Origin: Bacillota bacterium
GTDB lineage: Bacteria > Bacillota > Bacilli > Paenibacillales > Paenibacillaceae
Reading direction: 5' to 3'
DNA: 64,000 nucleotides
NCBI GenBank assembly: GCA_023460795.1
Contig: JAEWPC010000080.1
Span: forward strand, 1-64,000
Below are positions 51,935 to 59,231 of this stretch, in pieces; position 1 is the first letter of the stretch, and each line of letters starts with the position of its first letter. A program made the translations under genes and the position numbers. The notes beneath the pieces were generated by a model that was not told the DNA's origin, made no database searches, and saw only the letters and a program-made list of their open reading frames with translations.

Positions 51935-53014
51935 TCACCTCCCGCCGAAGCGGCCATTCATCTCTCGTTCAACCTTTCGTTGATAATATTTACCCGTCTT
52001 GAGCGCCTTCTTAAGCGGGCCTACAAGCTCTTTCGTGAGCCTTGCCCTTGAAATTTTACCCGTGTTGACCATATGCCCGTCTTCGCTGGAGACCGTGGCG
52101 AGCAGCCGCAATCTCAGGAAGAACGAGAACGCTTGTGAGGCGTTCTCCGCCTCTCCGATCGTCAGCACGCCCGCGTGCTGCAGGGCGGAAATCCGACGTA
52201 ACGTGCTCGTCTCGCGAATTCCGCTGCCGAGCGCCATCAGGCGGAATGCGTTAACCATCGGAATATATGCGCCATACTTAATGTCGAGGCTTCCCGCGTC
52301 GTCTCCGTATCTCTCCCGGAGCAGCTGTCCGAAGACTCCGAGCAACACTTTGTGCCGGAGCGTGTTATCGAGCATTCTACGAGCGATGACCGGATTGCCG
52401 AGCATGTCGTTAAAAAAGCGATCCTTCAATCGCTCTCCTAACGATAAGTTACCGGAGATCGGACGACCGTCCGCGGCAATGAGCAAATATCGAACGTTCT
52501 CCCAGTTCGGCTCGGAGAACCAACGATCGATTCGACTTTCCCACTCCGACAAAGACAGGCACCAATCGGCATTCGACGCGATGACGTTGCCTTCGCACGG
52601 GGGATATCCGATCGTAACCAAGGAACGAACGATAATCGCGGCTAATTGCGCAAAATAGTCCCGACAAGCTTCCACCTGCCCGTCGTTCACCGGATCGGCG
52701 TAGACGAGACCGCTGTCTTGATCGCTGTTCAGGGTTTGTTCGGAGCGTCCTCCGCTGCCGAACAATAGATACGCGTAAGGCACGGGAGGGGCGCCATGCC
52801 CCAACCGTGCCATCTCTACCTCCGCAAGCTCGATCGTTCTTGCGATCAACGCGTCGTGTAAATCATTCAAAACATCGACTACCGAATGGATCGGAGAGGA
52901 GACGATCTCCGCCGACAATCGGCTTTGCTCCGACTCCCGTATGGTCGCGAGCCGCTCAAGACTGTCGGCTACGGCGATCTTGCGCAACCGCTTCTCCCGC
53001 TGGGGATTAGACAT
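51935..53014 (-). CDS. DUF294 GlnD-like nucleotidyltransferase-type protein
   Basis: A 359-residue cytoplasmic protein. An N-terminal helical part is followed by a nucleotidyltransferase fold with YLLFGSGGRSEQTLNSDQDSGLVY (about residues 82-105; the GSGGR and DxD metal site), the DUF294 domain related to the uridylyl-transferase end of GlnD. The C-terminal DUF294_C part contains RLMALGSGIRETSTLRRI. No CBS domain, which often accompanies it elsewhere, is present. GGAGGG precedes the ATG. It lies 46 bases downstream of the ammonium transporter on the same strand and may be under nitrogen control. Confidence 0.87.
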   Translation of the reverse strand: MSNPQREKRLRKIAVADSLERLATIRESEQSRLSAEIVSSPIHSVVDVLNDLHDALIARTIELAEVEMARLGHGAPPVPYAYLLFGSGGRSEQTLNSDQDSGLVYADPVNDGQVEACRDYFAQLAAIIVRSLVTIGYPPCEGNVIASNADWCLSLSEWESRIDRWFSEPNWENVRYLLIAADGRPISGNLSLGERLKDRFFNDMLGNPVIARRMLDNTLRHKVLLGVFGQLLRERYGDDAGSLDIKYGAYIPMVNAFRLMALGSGIRETSTLRRISALQHAGVLTIGEAENASQAFSFFLRLRLLATVSSEDGHMVNTGKISRARLTKELVGPLKKALKTGKYYQRKVEREMNGRFGGR

Positions 53015-53059
53015 GCGGCTTATGCCCTCCTGTAAGGTCGCCGGTAATAGAGGATCAGA

Positions 53060-54418
53060 TTAGACCGACGTGCCAACTTTTTTCATTTGCTCCGGATAAC
53101 CGTAGTTGCCATGTTCGCTGAGGTCGAGACCGATGATCTCTTGCTCTTCCGTCACGCGGAAACCGATCGCTTTCTTCACGACCCACAGGACGATGAAGGA
53201 AGCCGCGAACGCGAACGCGCCGCATACGACTACGGATTCGAATTGAACCCACAATTGCTCTCCGCCGCCGTAGAACAAGCCCGGTTTACCTACGCCTCTG
53301 CCGACCAATTCTTCCGTTGCGAATAGACCATTCGACAACGTGCCCCAAACTCCTGCCGCGCCATGCACGGACAAAGCGAAGATCGGATCGTCTACTTTGA
53401 TTTTCTCGAAGAAGATCGAGCTGAAGAATACGAGAACGCCTGCTACGAGACCGATAACGACCGCTGCCCACGGTTCTACGTAAGCACAAGATGCGGTAAT
53501 CGCGACGAGACCTGCGAGAGCGCCGTTCAACATCGCCGTAATGTCGGCTTTACCTTTCACGAGCCAAGAGATCAGAAGCGCTGCAACCGCGCCGCCTGCG
53601 GCACCCAATTGCGTGTTGAATGCAACGTATCCGAAGAAGCCGTCGCCGACCGCGAGCGCGCTGCCTGCGTTAAATCCGAACCAACCGACCCACAGCAGCA
53701 ATACGGCGAGTGCCGTGAACACTTGGTTGTGGCCGAGAATTTCGTTGGCGGAGCCGTCTTTGTTGAACTTGCCGATCCGCGGTTTCAGCAGGATCGTAGC
53801 CGCGAACGCAGCCATAGCGCCCGTCAAGTGAACGACCGTGGAACCGGCATAGTCTTGCGCGCCGTCCGTAGCGAGCCAGCCGCCGCCCCAGATCCAGTGA
53901 GCGATAATCGGATAGATGACTGCCGTGAAAATAACCGTAAAGATCAAGTAAGCGGACAATTTCGCGCGTTCGGCAAAACCGCCCCAAGCGATCGAGAGAG
54001 ATACAGCCGCGAATGCGAGCTGGAATACGAAGAAGATCGATGATGGATAACCTTCGCCATCCCCCGCTGCTAAGCTAGGTTCGAAGAAGAAGTTGCCGAT
54101 GCCGATGAACTTGTTCAACGAATCGCTTGCTTCCGTACCGAAGGCGAATCCATAGCCGACTGCCCAGTAGATCAGCGAGCAAAGACCTAACGTAAAGATT
54201 GTCTTGCCAGCTACGTGGCCAGCGTTCTTCATCCGAGTAGAGCCGGATTCCAGCAAGATAAATCCGCCTTGCATGAGCAGTACGAGCACCCCTGCGACCA
54301 TAACCCAGATGGCATTCAGCCCCATGTCCAGCTGAGCCGCGGACGGATCATCCGCGAAAGCTAACGTTGGAAATAGGACCAGTAGTGCTCCGATAGCTAG
54401 CAAACTTTTTTTGATCAC
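53060..54418 (-). CDS. amt: Ammonium transporter
   Basis: Eleven-helix Amt/MEP/Rh channel of about 452 residues, importing NH4+/NH3. GTG at 54418 (GGGGAGT seven bases upstream) gives a cleavable signal-like first helix (LLAIGALLVLFPTLAFA-DDP). The second helix has the Amt signature beginning GGFILLESGSTRMKNAGHV, and the twin pore histidines are in TVVHLTGAMAAF and SVHGAAGVWG. The C-terminus ends with the cytosolic LDLSEHGNYGY segment that normally contacts a PII protein. Unlike most loci, no glnK gene accompanies it. Transcription and a GlnR/TnrA-type box are described separately. Confidence 0.94.
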   Translation of the reverse strand: MIKKSLLAIGALLVLFPTLAFADDPSAAQLDMGLNAIWVMVAGVLVLLMQGGFILLESGSTRMKNAGHVAGKTIFTLGLCSLIYWAVGYGFAFGTEASDSLNKFIGIGNFFFEPSLAAGDGEGYPSSIFFVFQLAFAAVSLSIAWGGFAERAKLSAYLIFTVIFTAVIYPIIAHWIWGGGWLATDGAQDYAGSTVVHLTGAMAAFAATILLKPRIGKFNKDGSANEILGHNQVFTALAVLLLWVGWFGFNAGSALAVGDGFFGYVAFNTQLGAAGGAVAALLISWLVKGKADITAMLNGALAGLVAITASCAYVEPWAAVVIGLVAGVLVFFSSIFFEKIKVDDPIFALSVHGAAGVWGTLSNGLFATEELVGRGVGKPGLFYGGGEQLWVQFESVVVCGAFAFAASFIVLWVVKKAIGFRVTEEQEIIGLDLSEHGNYGYPEQMKKVGTSV

Positions 54419-54435
54419 GACAACCACTCCCCGAA

Positions 54436-54502
54436 TGTTAAGTTACATCACATAATAAGAAAGACTTATTGTCATTATAGGTTGAACTTCACCATTTGAC
54501 AA
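54436..54502 (-). promoter_or_regulatory. Promoter and GlnR/TnrA-type box of amt
   Basis: On the minus strand TTGTCA (54497-54502) and TATAAT (54474-54479) are 17 bases apart. TGTTAAGTTACATCACA (plus strand, 54436-54452) fits the nitrogen-regulator consensus TGTNAN7TNACA exactly and lies just downstream of the transcription start, between promoter and ribosome binding site. This is a position suited to repression under nitrogen excess. A second inverted repeat, CTAACATTA/TAATGTTAG (54543-54577), lies further upstream. Nothing else is seen in this 400-base gap. Confidence 0.75.
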
Positions 54503-54745
54503 TACATTATTTGCGATTTCTTTAATGGATTATGCCAAAAATCTAACATTACGTATAGGAGAGGGCTTTAATGTTAGGATTTTGACCGGATAACAAGCCT
54601 TTCAACACGTCCGCCCTCGGAGATTTTGACGACAGCACCTCCTATATATACATTACGTTTCTGTGCGTCGGCCATTTGTGTTAGTTTATATGTCATTGAG
54701 GTAGAAAATGACTACGAATCCGCTATTCGCCTATAAGCATAACGT

Positions 54746-54775
54746 TTGACTGTATGGTTCGCGTTTGAGTATGAT
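54746..54775 (+). promoter_or_regulatory. Promoter of the MerR-type gene
   Basis: TTGACT and TATGAT are separated by 18 bases. The promoter lies inside the 5' extension of the open frame, supporting the downstream start. Confidence 0.6.
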
Positions 54776-54820
54776 AGGGGTAGGATCGAAGCCGAATATC
54801 AGGAAGGAATGGTGAACGCC

Positions 54821-55276
54821 ATGCGCAACGGAACGGTTAACGCTCCACGCCTGTACCGGATCGGCGAACTATCCGTCTTGTCCGGTATCAGCGCCAGAAC
54901 GATCGACTATTATACGGGGCTGGGTCTGCTGTCTCCTAGCAAACGTTCGGCAGGCAATTATCGGTTATACGATGATGAAACTTTATCGCGCATCCGCCGT
55001 ATTGAACAATTGAAGGCGCAGAAGTTTACTTTAGAGGAGATTAAGGAACAATTCGCTTCGCTCGATCGAGTCACGCATGACGAAGAAGTGAACCGTAAGC
55101 TTACGGAGCTGCAGACGCACCTTACTCAGCTCGAACGGGAAGTCAAGGAGCTCGAACCGGTGCTCGACCAGCTGAAGCCGCAACAAGCCAAACGCCTCTT
55201 CCGCGCGATCACGCCGCAGACGGCGGCTTGCGTAGAAGCCCTTCTTCTCCTGCTCGGGAAAAGCAATTTCATGTAA
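54821..55276 (+). CDS. MerR-family transcriptional regulator
   Basis: A DNA-binding protein of about 151 residues. The winged helix-turn-helix is at residues 10-50 (YRIGELSVLSGISARTIDYY, GLGLLSPSKRSAGNYRLYDD), followed by a dimerising coiled coil (LTELQTHLTQLEREVKELE). The C-terminal 30 residues have one Cys (AACVEALLLLL), not the metal-binding pattern of MerR or CueR, so a metal effector is doubtful. The start is taken at 54821, 12 bases after AGGAAGGA; GTG at 54812 is an alternative. The next gene, a zinc peptidase, follows after 57 bases and may be cotranscribed. Confidence 0.88.
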   Translation: MRNGTVNAPRLYRIGELSVLSGISARTIDYYTGLGLLSPSKRSAGNYRLYDDETLSRIRRIEQLKAQKFTLEEIKEQFASLDRVTHDEEVNRKLTELQTHLTQLEREVKELEPVLDQLKPQQAKRLFRAITPQTAACVEALLLLLGKSNFM

Positions 55277-55333
55277 CGCGCCTATCCTAAGCATCCATAT
55301 GCTGCAACTAGATTGATGGAGGGATACTCACAG

Positions 55334-56017
55334 ATGTTTTTTCACCCGATGGATTTTCTGATCATTATCGCATTCCTGTTGTCGCTCTGGGCGCAATTCC
55401 GGGTTAAAGGAACGTTCAACAGCTGGGCGGGAGTGCAGACGAGAAGCGGATTGACCGGGTACGAAGCCGCTCGCCGCATGCTGGACCGCAACGGTCTTCA
55501 TGATGTTCCGATCGAACCGGTCCAAGGCAGCCTGACAGATCATTACGACCCGATCCAACGCGTCGTGCGCCTATCCGAACCGGTCTATTACGAGAACTCG
55601 ATCTCGGCCGTCTCGGTCGCCTGCCACGAAGTCGGACATGCGATCCAGCACGCGCACAGTTACCCGATGCTGACGCTTCGCCACCGGATGTTCCCGCTCG
55701 TAAGATTCGCTTCGGGAATCGCTCCATTCTTGCTGATCGCAGGCTTCCTGTTCCACGCCATGAACCTGGTCGGCATCGGGATCATCTTCTTCTCGGCCGC
55801 GGTAGCTTTTCAGTTGGTTACGTTGCCAGTCGAGTTCAATGCCAGTTCCAGAGCCCGCGACATCATGATCTCGGAAGGTTTCATCGCTCAAGACGAAGAA
55901 CGAGGCGTCGCGAAGGTGCTTAACGCCGCCGCGCTGACCTACGTCGCTGCCGCGCTCATCTCCTTGCTCGAGCTTATCAAGTACATCATGATCTTCACGC
56001 AGAACCGCGAAGAATAA
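55334..56017 (+). CDS. Membrane zinc peptidase, YugP type
   Basis: A 227-residue membrane metalloprotease-like protein (Zn_peptidase_2). The start at 55334 is ten bases after GGAGGG. The zinc motif HEVGH is in VACHEVGHAIQHAHSYP (about residues 100-116), preceded by DHYDPIQRVVRLSEPVY. Three hydrophobic segments surround it, with the N-terminal one at residues 5-20, and EFNASSRARDIM provides the downstream conserved acidic residue. The function of YugP is unknown; protein quality control in the membrane is a reasonable guess. Confidence 0.88.
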   Translation: MFFHPMDFLIIIAFLLSLWAQFRVKGTFNSWAGVQTRSGLTGYEAARRMLDRNGLHDVPIEPVQGSLTDHYDPIQRVVRLSEPVYYENSISAVSVACHEVGHAIQHAHSYPMLTLRHRMFPLVRFASGIAPFLLIAGFLFHAMNLVGIGIIFFSAAVAFQLVTLPVEFNASSRARDIMISEGFIAQDEERGVAKVLNAAALTYVAAALISLLELIKYIMIFTQNREE

Positions 56018-56028
56018 GGAATAGGAAG

Positions 56029-56060
56029 AAAGGCGTTCCCGCAAAGTCGGGAACGCCTTT
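56029..56060. terminator. Bidirectional terminator
   Basis: AAAGGCGTTCCCG and CGGGAACGCCTTT with a six-base loop, between convergent genes. Confidence 0.85.
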
Positions 56061-56062
56061 CT

Positions 56063-56965
56063 TTATGATTTGGTTCTATATTGATCGAAGAACTCGATCA
56101 GGAACGTGTGGAACATCTGGACGACGAGAGGCATCTTCTCGCCGGAACGACGAATGAGCGCGATCGAGCGTTTCACTTCTGGCTCGCTGATTTTGACGAC
56201 GGCCGGCATCATCGAGCTTGTCTTATACATCGCGAGCTCGGGCAGCACACTCACTCCCATCCCCGCGGCGACCAATCCTCGGATCGTGTCCGTCTCCTCC
56301 CCCTCGAAAGCGATCTTCGGAGTAAACCCGGCTTCCCGACAAGCTTCCTGCACGATCGGCCTAAGCGAGTATCCCGGACTGAACAGCACGAAGTTATCTT
56401 CCTTCAGCTCGCCGAGCTTGATGGAGTCTTCCATCGCCAGCCGATGATTCGCCGGCAAGATGGCGAACAGCTCTTCGGTCAGGACGACTTCGCCCGTCAC
56501 TTGATCGTTCTTCTCCGGATACGGGGAGATAAAGGCGAGATCGACCTCCGCATCGATGACGTCCCGGATTAGCGAAGGATACATCCCTTGCCTGAATTTG
56601 AACTTCACGTTCGGGTGCAGCTTACGGAATGAAGCAACAACTTGTGGAATAAGCTGAATACCTAGGCTATGCGGAAACCCCAGACGAATTTCCCCGACCT
56701 CGGGGTCGAGAAACTCATGGATTTCCGTCACCGCACGTTCTAAGTCCGCGAGCAAGCCTTCTGCTCTCTTGAGGAACAATTGGCCCACCGGCGTCAGTTG
56801 TACGTTGCGCCCGCGCTGCATGAACAAGCGCACGCCCAGTTCTTCCTCCAGCCGATGAATTTGACGGCTGACGGCCGATTGCGCGACATGAAGCTCTTCC
56901 GCCGCTTTGGTCACGTGCTGCATGCGAGCGACATGCACGAAATATTGCAGCTGCCTAAGTTCCAC
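56063..56965 (-). CDS. LysR-family transcriptional regulator
   Basis: A 300-residue activator/repressor. The start is GTG at 56965, nine bases after GGGGAGG. The N-terminal helix-turn-helix reads ELRQLQYFVHVARMQHVTKAAEELHVAQSAVSRQI (split here by motif: MQHVTKAAEELHVAQSAVSR). The remainder is a two-lobed inducer-binding domain with GEIRLGFPHSLGIQLIP and VAAGMGVSVLPELA. It is close in style to the GltC/CitR group. It is divergent from tpx, and the shared 116-base intergenic region suggests that it may control that gene or itself. The effector is unknown. Confidence 0.9.
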   Translation of the reverse strand: MELRQLQYFVHVARMQHVTKAAEELHVAQSAVSRQIHRLEEELGVRLFMQRGRNVQLTPVGQLFLKRAEGLLADLERAVTEIHEFLDPEVGEIRLGFPHSLGIQLIPQVVASFRKLHPNVKFKFRQGMYPSLIRDVIDAEVDLAFISPYPEKNDQVTGEVVLTEELFAILPANHRLAMEDSIKLGELKEDNFVLFSPGYSLRPIVQEACREAGFTPKIAFEGEETDTIRGLVAAGMGVSVLPELAMYKTSSMMPAVVKISEPEVKRSIALIRRSGEKMPLVVQMFHTFLIEFFDQYRTKS

Positions 56966-57012
56966 GACAAAGTGCCTCCCCTATATGTGCCACGACGCTA
57001 AATTCCAATCAT

Positions 57013-57042
57013 TGGACAACGGTGTTCGTTAAAGATTATAAT
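57013..57042 (+). promoter_or_regulatory. Promoter of tpx
   Basis: TGGACA (57013-57018) and TATAAT (57037-57042) are 18 bases apart, followed by AAGGAGG before the ATG. Confidence 0.7.
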
Positions 57043-57081
57043 GATTACGGCAACCCTTATCAATGAAGGAGGAACAAATTC

Positions 57082-57594
57082 ATGTCTCAAGAACGCTCCG
57101 CCACGCTTAAAGGCAATCCGATTACTCTCGTAGGTCCTCAGTTGGCTCCCGGCAATGCAGCGCCGGACTTCACGTTGAACAAAAACTTGCTGGAGACCGC
57201 TTCGCTTAAAGATTTCGCAGGCAAAGTCAAGCTCATCAGCGTCGTTCCTTCGCTCGACACGGGTGTCTGCGACGCGCAAACCCGCCGCTTCAACGAAGAA
57301 GCTTCGAAGCTCGGCGATAACGTCGTCATCATTACCGTCAGCGCGGATCTCCCGTTCGCGCAAGCCCGCTGGTGCGGCGCTGCCGGCGTAGATCGCGTCG
57401 TTACGTTGTCCGACTACAAAGACAACACCTTCGCGAAAGCTTATGGCGTATTCATTAAAGAACTGCACTTGGACATGAGATCGATCTTCGTCCTCGATCG
57501 CAACGACCAAATCACCTACGTGGAAGTGCTTGGCGAGATGACCGAGCATCCGAACTACGAAGCAGCGATTGCCGCAGTCAAAGCGCTGATCTAA
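57082..57594 (+). CDS. tpx: Thiol peroxidase
   Basis: Atypical 2-Cys peroxiredoxin of 170 residues, reducing hydrogen and alkyl peroxides with thioredoxin. The peroxidatic Cys is in VPSLDTGVCDAQTRRF and the resolving Cys in ARWCGAAG, about 34 residues later, which is the Tpx spacing. AAGGAGG lies eight bases before the ATG. It is monocistronic, with a promoter upstream and a hairpin terminator downstream. A LysR regulator gene is divergent. Confidence 0.95.
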   Translation: MSQERSATLKGNPITLVGPQLAPGNAAPDFTLNKNLLETASLKDFAGKVKLISVVPSLDTGVCDAQTRRFNEEASKLGDNVVIITVSADLPFAQARWCGAAGVDRVVTLSDYKDNTFAKAYGVFIKELHLDMRSIFVLDRNDQITYVEVLGEMTEHPNYEAAIAAVKALI

Positions 57595-57613
57595 CTTCTT
57601 CCATACACACAAC

Positions 57614-57650
57614 AAAAGCGAGGGATGGCCAAGCGCCTTCCTCGCTTTTT
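57614..57650. terminator. Bidirectional terminator
   Basis: AAAAGCGAGG and CCTCGCTTTT pair across a GC-rich loop, followed by T runs on both sides, between tpx and the convergent DUF1499 gene. Confidence 0.8.
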
Positions 57651-57657
57651 CTATTCT

Positions 57658-58044
57658 TTATGAGGTCTTGTAAGATGCAAGTTTGCGATCCAGAACGCTA
57701 TAAATTTCTTGGATGATTCGATAGTTCGCTCCTAGATCGCCAAGCGATCCACGGGAAGCGGAATAAATATCGACCGCCGTGCTGCCAGGGCTTGTACCGA
57801 CGACCTGTATCTTGATATCCATCGTACGACCGACGGCCGTCTTCTTCTCCATCACGATCTCGCCGACGTTCTGCACTTCGTGAAGAACTTTGTATCCCTT
57901 CATCTTCTTCAGTATCGAGCTGACTTCTTCCCAAGCGCGGTCTTTAGAAAGCCGATAATAATGAGATTTGAGCTTCGGGTCTTTCGCTCGATCGCTCGTA
58001 TGTTCGTGGCTTCGGATCAATCCGATCAGCACTCGCTTCAGCAA
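57658..58044 (-). CDS. DUF1499 family protein
   Basis: A small cytoplasmic protein of 128 residues. The C-terminal half matches the DUF1499 pattern of a ligand-fold beta sheet ending in VDIYSASRGSLGDLGANYRI, where SxSR followed by DLGxN is the family hallmark. The N-terminal 45 residues are basic and helical. The start is TTG at 58044 after GGAGGGAGAGA. The function is unknown. The next feature upstream is the probable 6S RNA on the same strand. Confidence 0.75.
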   Translation of the reverse strand: MLKRVLIGLIRSHEHTSDRAKDPKLKSHYYRLSKDRAWEEVSSILKKMKGYKVLHEVQNVGEIVMEKKTAVGRTMDIKIQVVGTSPGSTAVDIYSASRGSLGDLGANYRIIQEIYSVLDRKLASYKTS

Positions 58045-58124
58045 AGCTCTCTCTCCCTCCGGGTGCCTTTGGCGCTATCATCTATCTTACCACGCCAATC
58101 CCGGCGATTAAAGAGTAAGCTTAG

Positions 58125-58303
58125 AAAAACCCGCTTTGCCGTCCGGCGTGCATGTTTCTGAACCTGCTTTGGCAGGTGGGTGCGCGCAGCGCCTGCATTT
58201 GACTACCCGTTTCGGGGGCGTGTCAGCCGCAGCGCAATGTAGGGCTCCCGGGAAACAAACATTGGTTCAAAACAATAAGCACCGTAACGCACATCGCAGG
58301 AAT
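58125..58303 (-). ncRNA. ssrS: Probable 6S RNA
   Basis: A gene-free 376-base gap holds an RNA of about 179 nt on the minus strand. The ends pair (CCTGC with GCGGG; GGTGC with GCACGCC; TGTTTTGAACC with GGTTCAGAAACA) to form a long closing stem. An internal region, CCCTACATTGCGCTGCGG, is similar to the CCTATATTGC stretch of Bacillus 6S RNAs. A sigma-A promoter precedes it and TTTTT ends it. The overall rod shape with a central bubble is what 6S RNA needs to mimic an open promoter and bind RNA polymerase. The assignment rests on memory of the family and should be tested with the Rfam model. Confidence 0.65.
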
Positions 58304-58309
58304 AGCTCC

Positions 58310-58339
58310 ATTATAGAACAGGCGGTTAGGTAAGCGCAA
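58310..58339 (-). promoter_or_regulatory. Promoter of the 6S-like RNA
   Basis: TATAAT (58310-58315) with TTGCGC (58334-58339) 18 bases upstream on the minus strand; transcription would start near 58303. Confidence 0.6.
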
Positions 58340-58420
58340 ACGGAATTGCCTTCCTGCAAGCAGGTCGGATATCCGTCCGAGTCGAGATGATTCAAGATCT
58401 AAAGGCTTTCGTTAAGTAAC

Positions 58421-59197
58421 TTAGGCTTGTTTGCCGTCTTCTTGATCTTCCTCGGATTGTTCCGCATTGGCGGCCTCGAGCGATTCTTTAAGCGTCATCA
58501 TCTTCTGCATGATCAAGTTAAAGTTGTAGAATGTATATACCGCGATAATGCTTCCGAAGAAGAATGGAATCAGGAACGTCCATTTGATGCTTAAGTACAG
58601 AACGACAGCCGTCCCGATCGCCATCATGATCGAGCGCAAAGGCCGGCCGATCGTCAAGATCAGCGCGTTCTTCAGTAACTGGAACGTCTTCATATGGAAA
58701 TGAGACAAGAGCGAGAAAAAGTGCAGCAAAGAAATCAACAGCAACGCCATGAGCAGTAGGAACAGGTACGCGACAAAGCCAAAGCCATCGATCTGGTTTA
58801 GATAAACCCGGTAATCGATAATCATGATCGCGAACAACAGCGCGTAGAAAATACCGCCGATCATCGCTTGGACGTAATTCTGCTTATAGTTTCTGAAGAA
58901 CGTCTTGAACAGAGGAACGTCCGTATCGCCTAAAACCCATTTCCGGGCGACCGAGAACAAAGCCGAGGTCGCCGGAAACAGGGTGAAAGGAGATATAACC
59001 GCGAGTATGATTACGCCGGATTGAAACGTGGCAAGCAACTCATCGTTCGTTTCCGTTAGTTGCATGCCACGAAACGTGACCAGCGTGAAATACCAAAACG
59101 GCAAAGACGTAACCAACCACAGTACGTTCGTGACCGACAGCCGCATGACCCATTCGGACAGCCGGTAAAAGCCGCCCATCATGCCCCGCATCTCCAT
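58421..59197 (-). CDS. YesL-family membrane protein (DUF624)
   Basis: A 258-residue protein with five to six membrane helices. The N-terminal GFYRLSEWVMRLSVTNVLWL is the family opening, and LFPATSALFSVARKWVLGD the typical central segment. A charged C-terminal tail (EQSEEDQEDGKQA) follows the last helix. GGGAGG lies eight bases before the ATG. YesL-type proteins often lie in carbohydrate loci, but this one stands alone between cshA and the 6S-like RNA. The function is unknown. Confidence 0.87.
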   Translation of the reverse strand: MEMRGMMGGFYRLSEWVMRLSVTNVLWLVTSLPFWYFTLVTFRGMQLTETNDELLATFQSGVIILAVISPFTLFPATSALFSVARKWVLGDTDVPLFKTFFRNYKQNYVQAMIGGIFYALLFAIMIIDYRVYLNQIDGFGFVAYLFLLLMALLLISLLHFFSLLSHFHMKTFQLLKNALILTIGRPLRSIMMAIGTAVVLYLSIKWTFLIPFFFGSIIAVYTFYNFNLIMQKMMTLKESLEAANAEQSEEDQEDGKQA

Positions 59198-59231
59198 GGG
59201 GTTTCCTCCCTGATGACAAACGTCGAATAGC

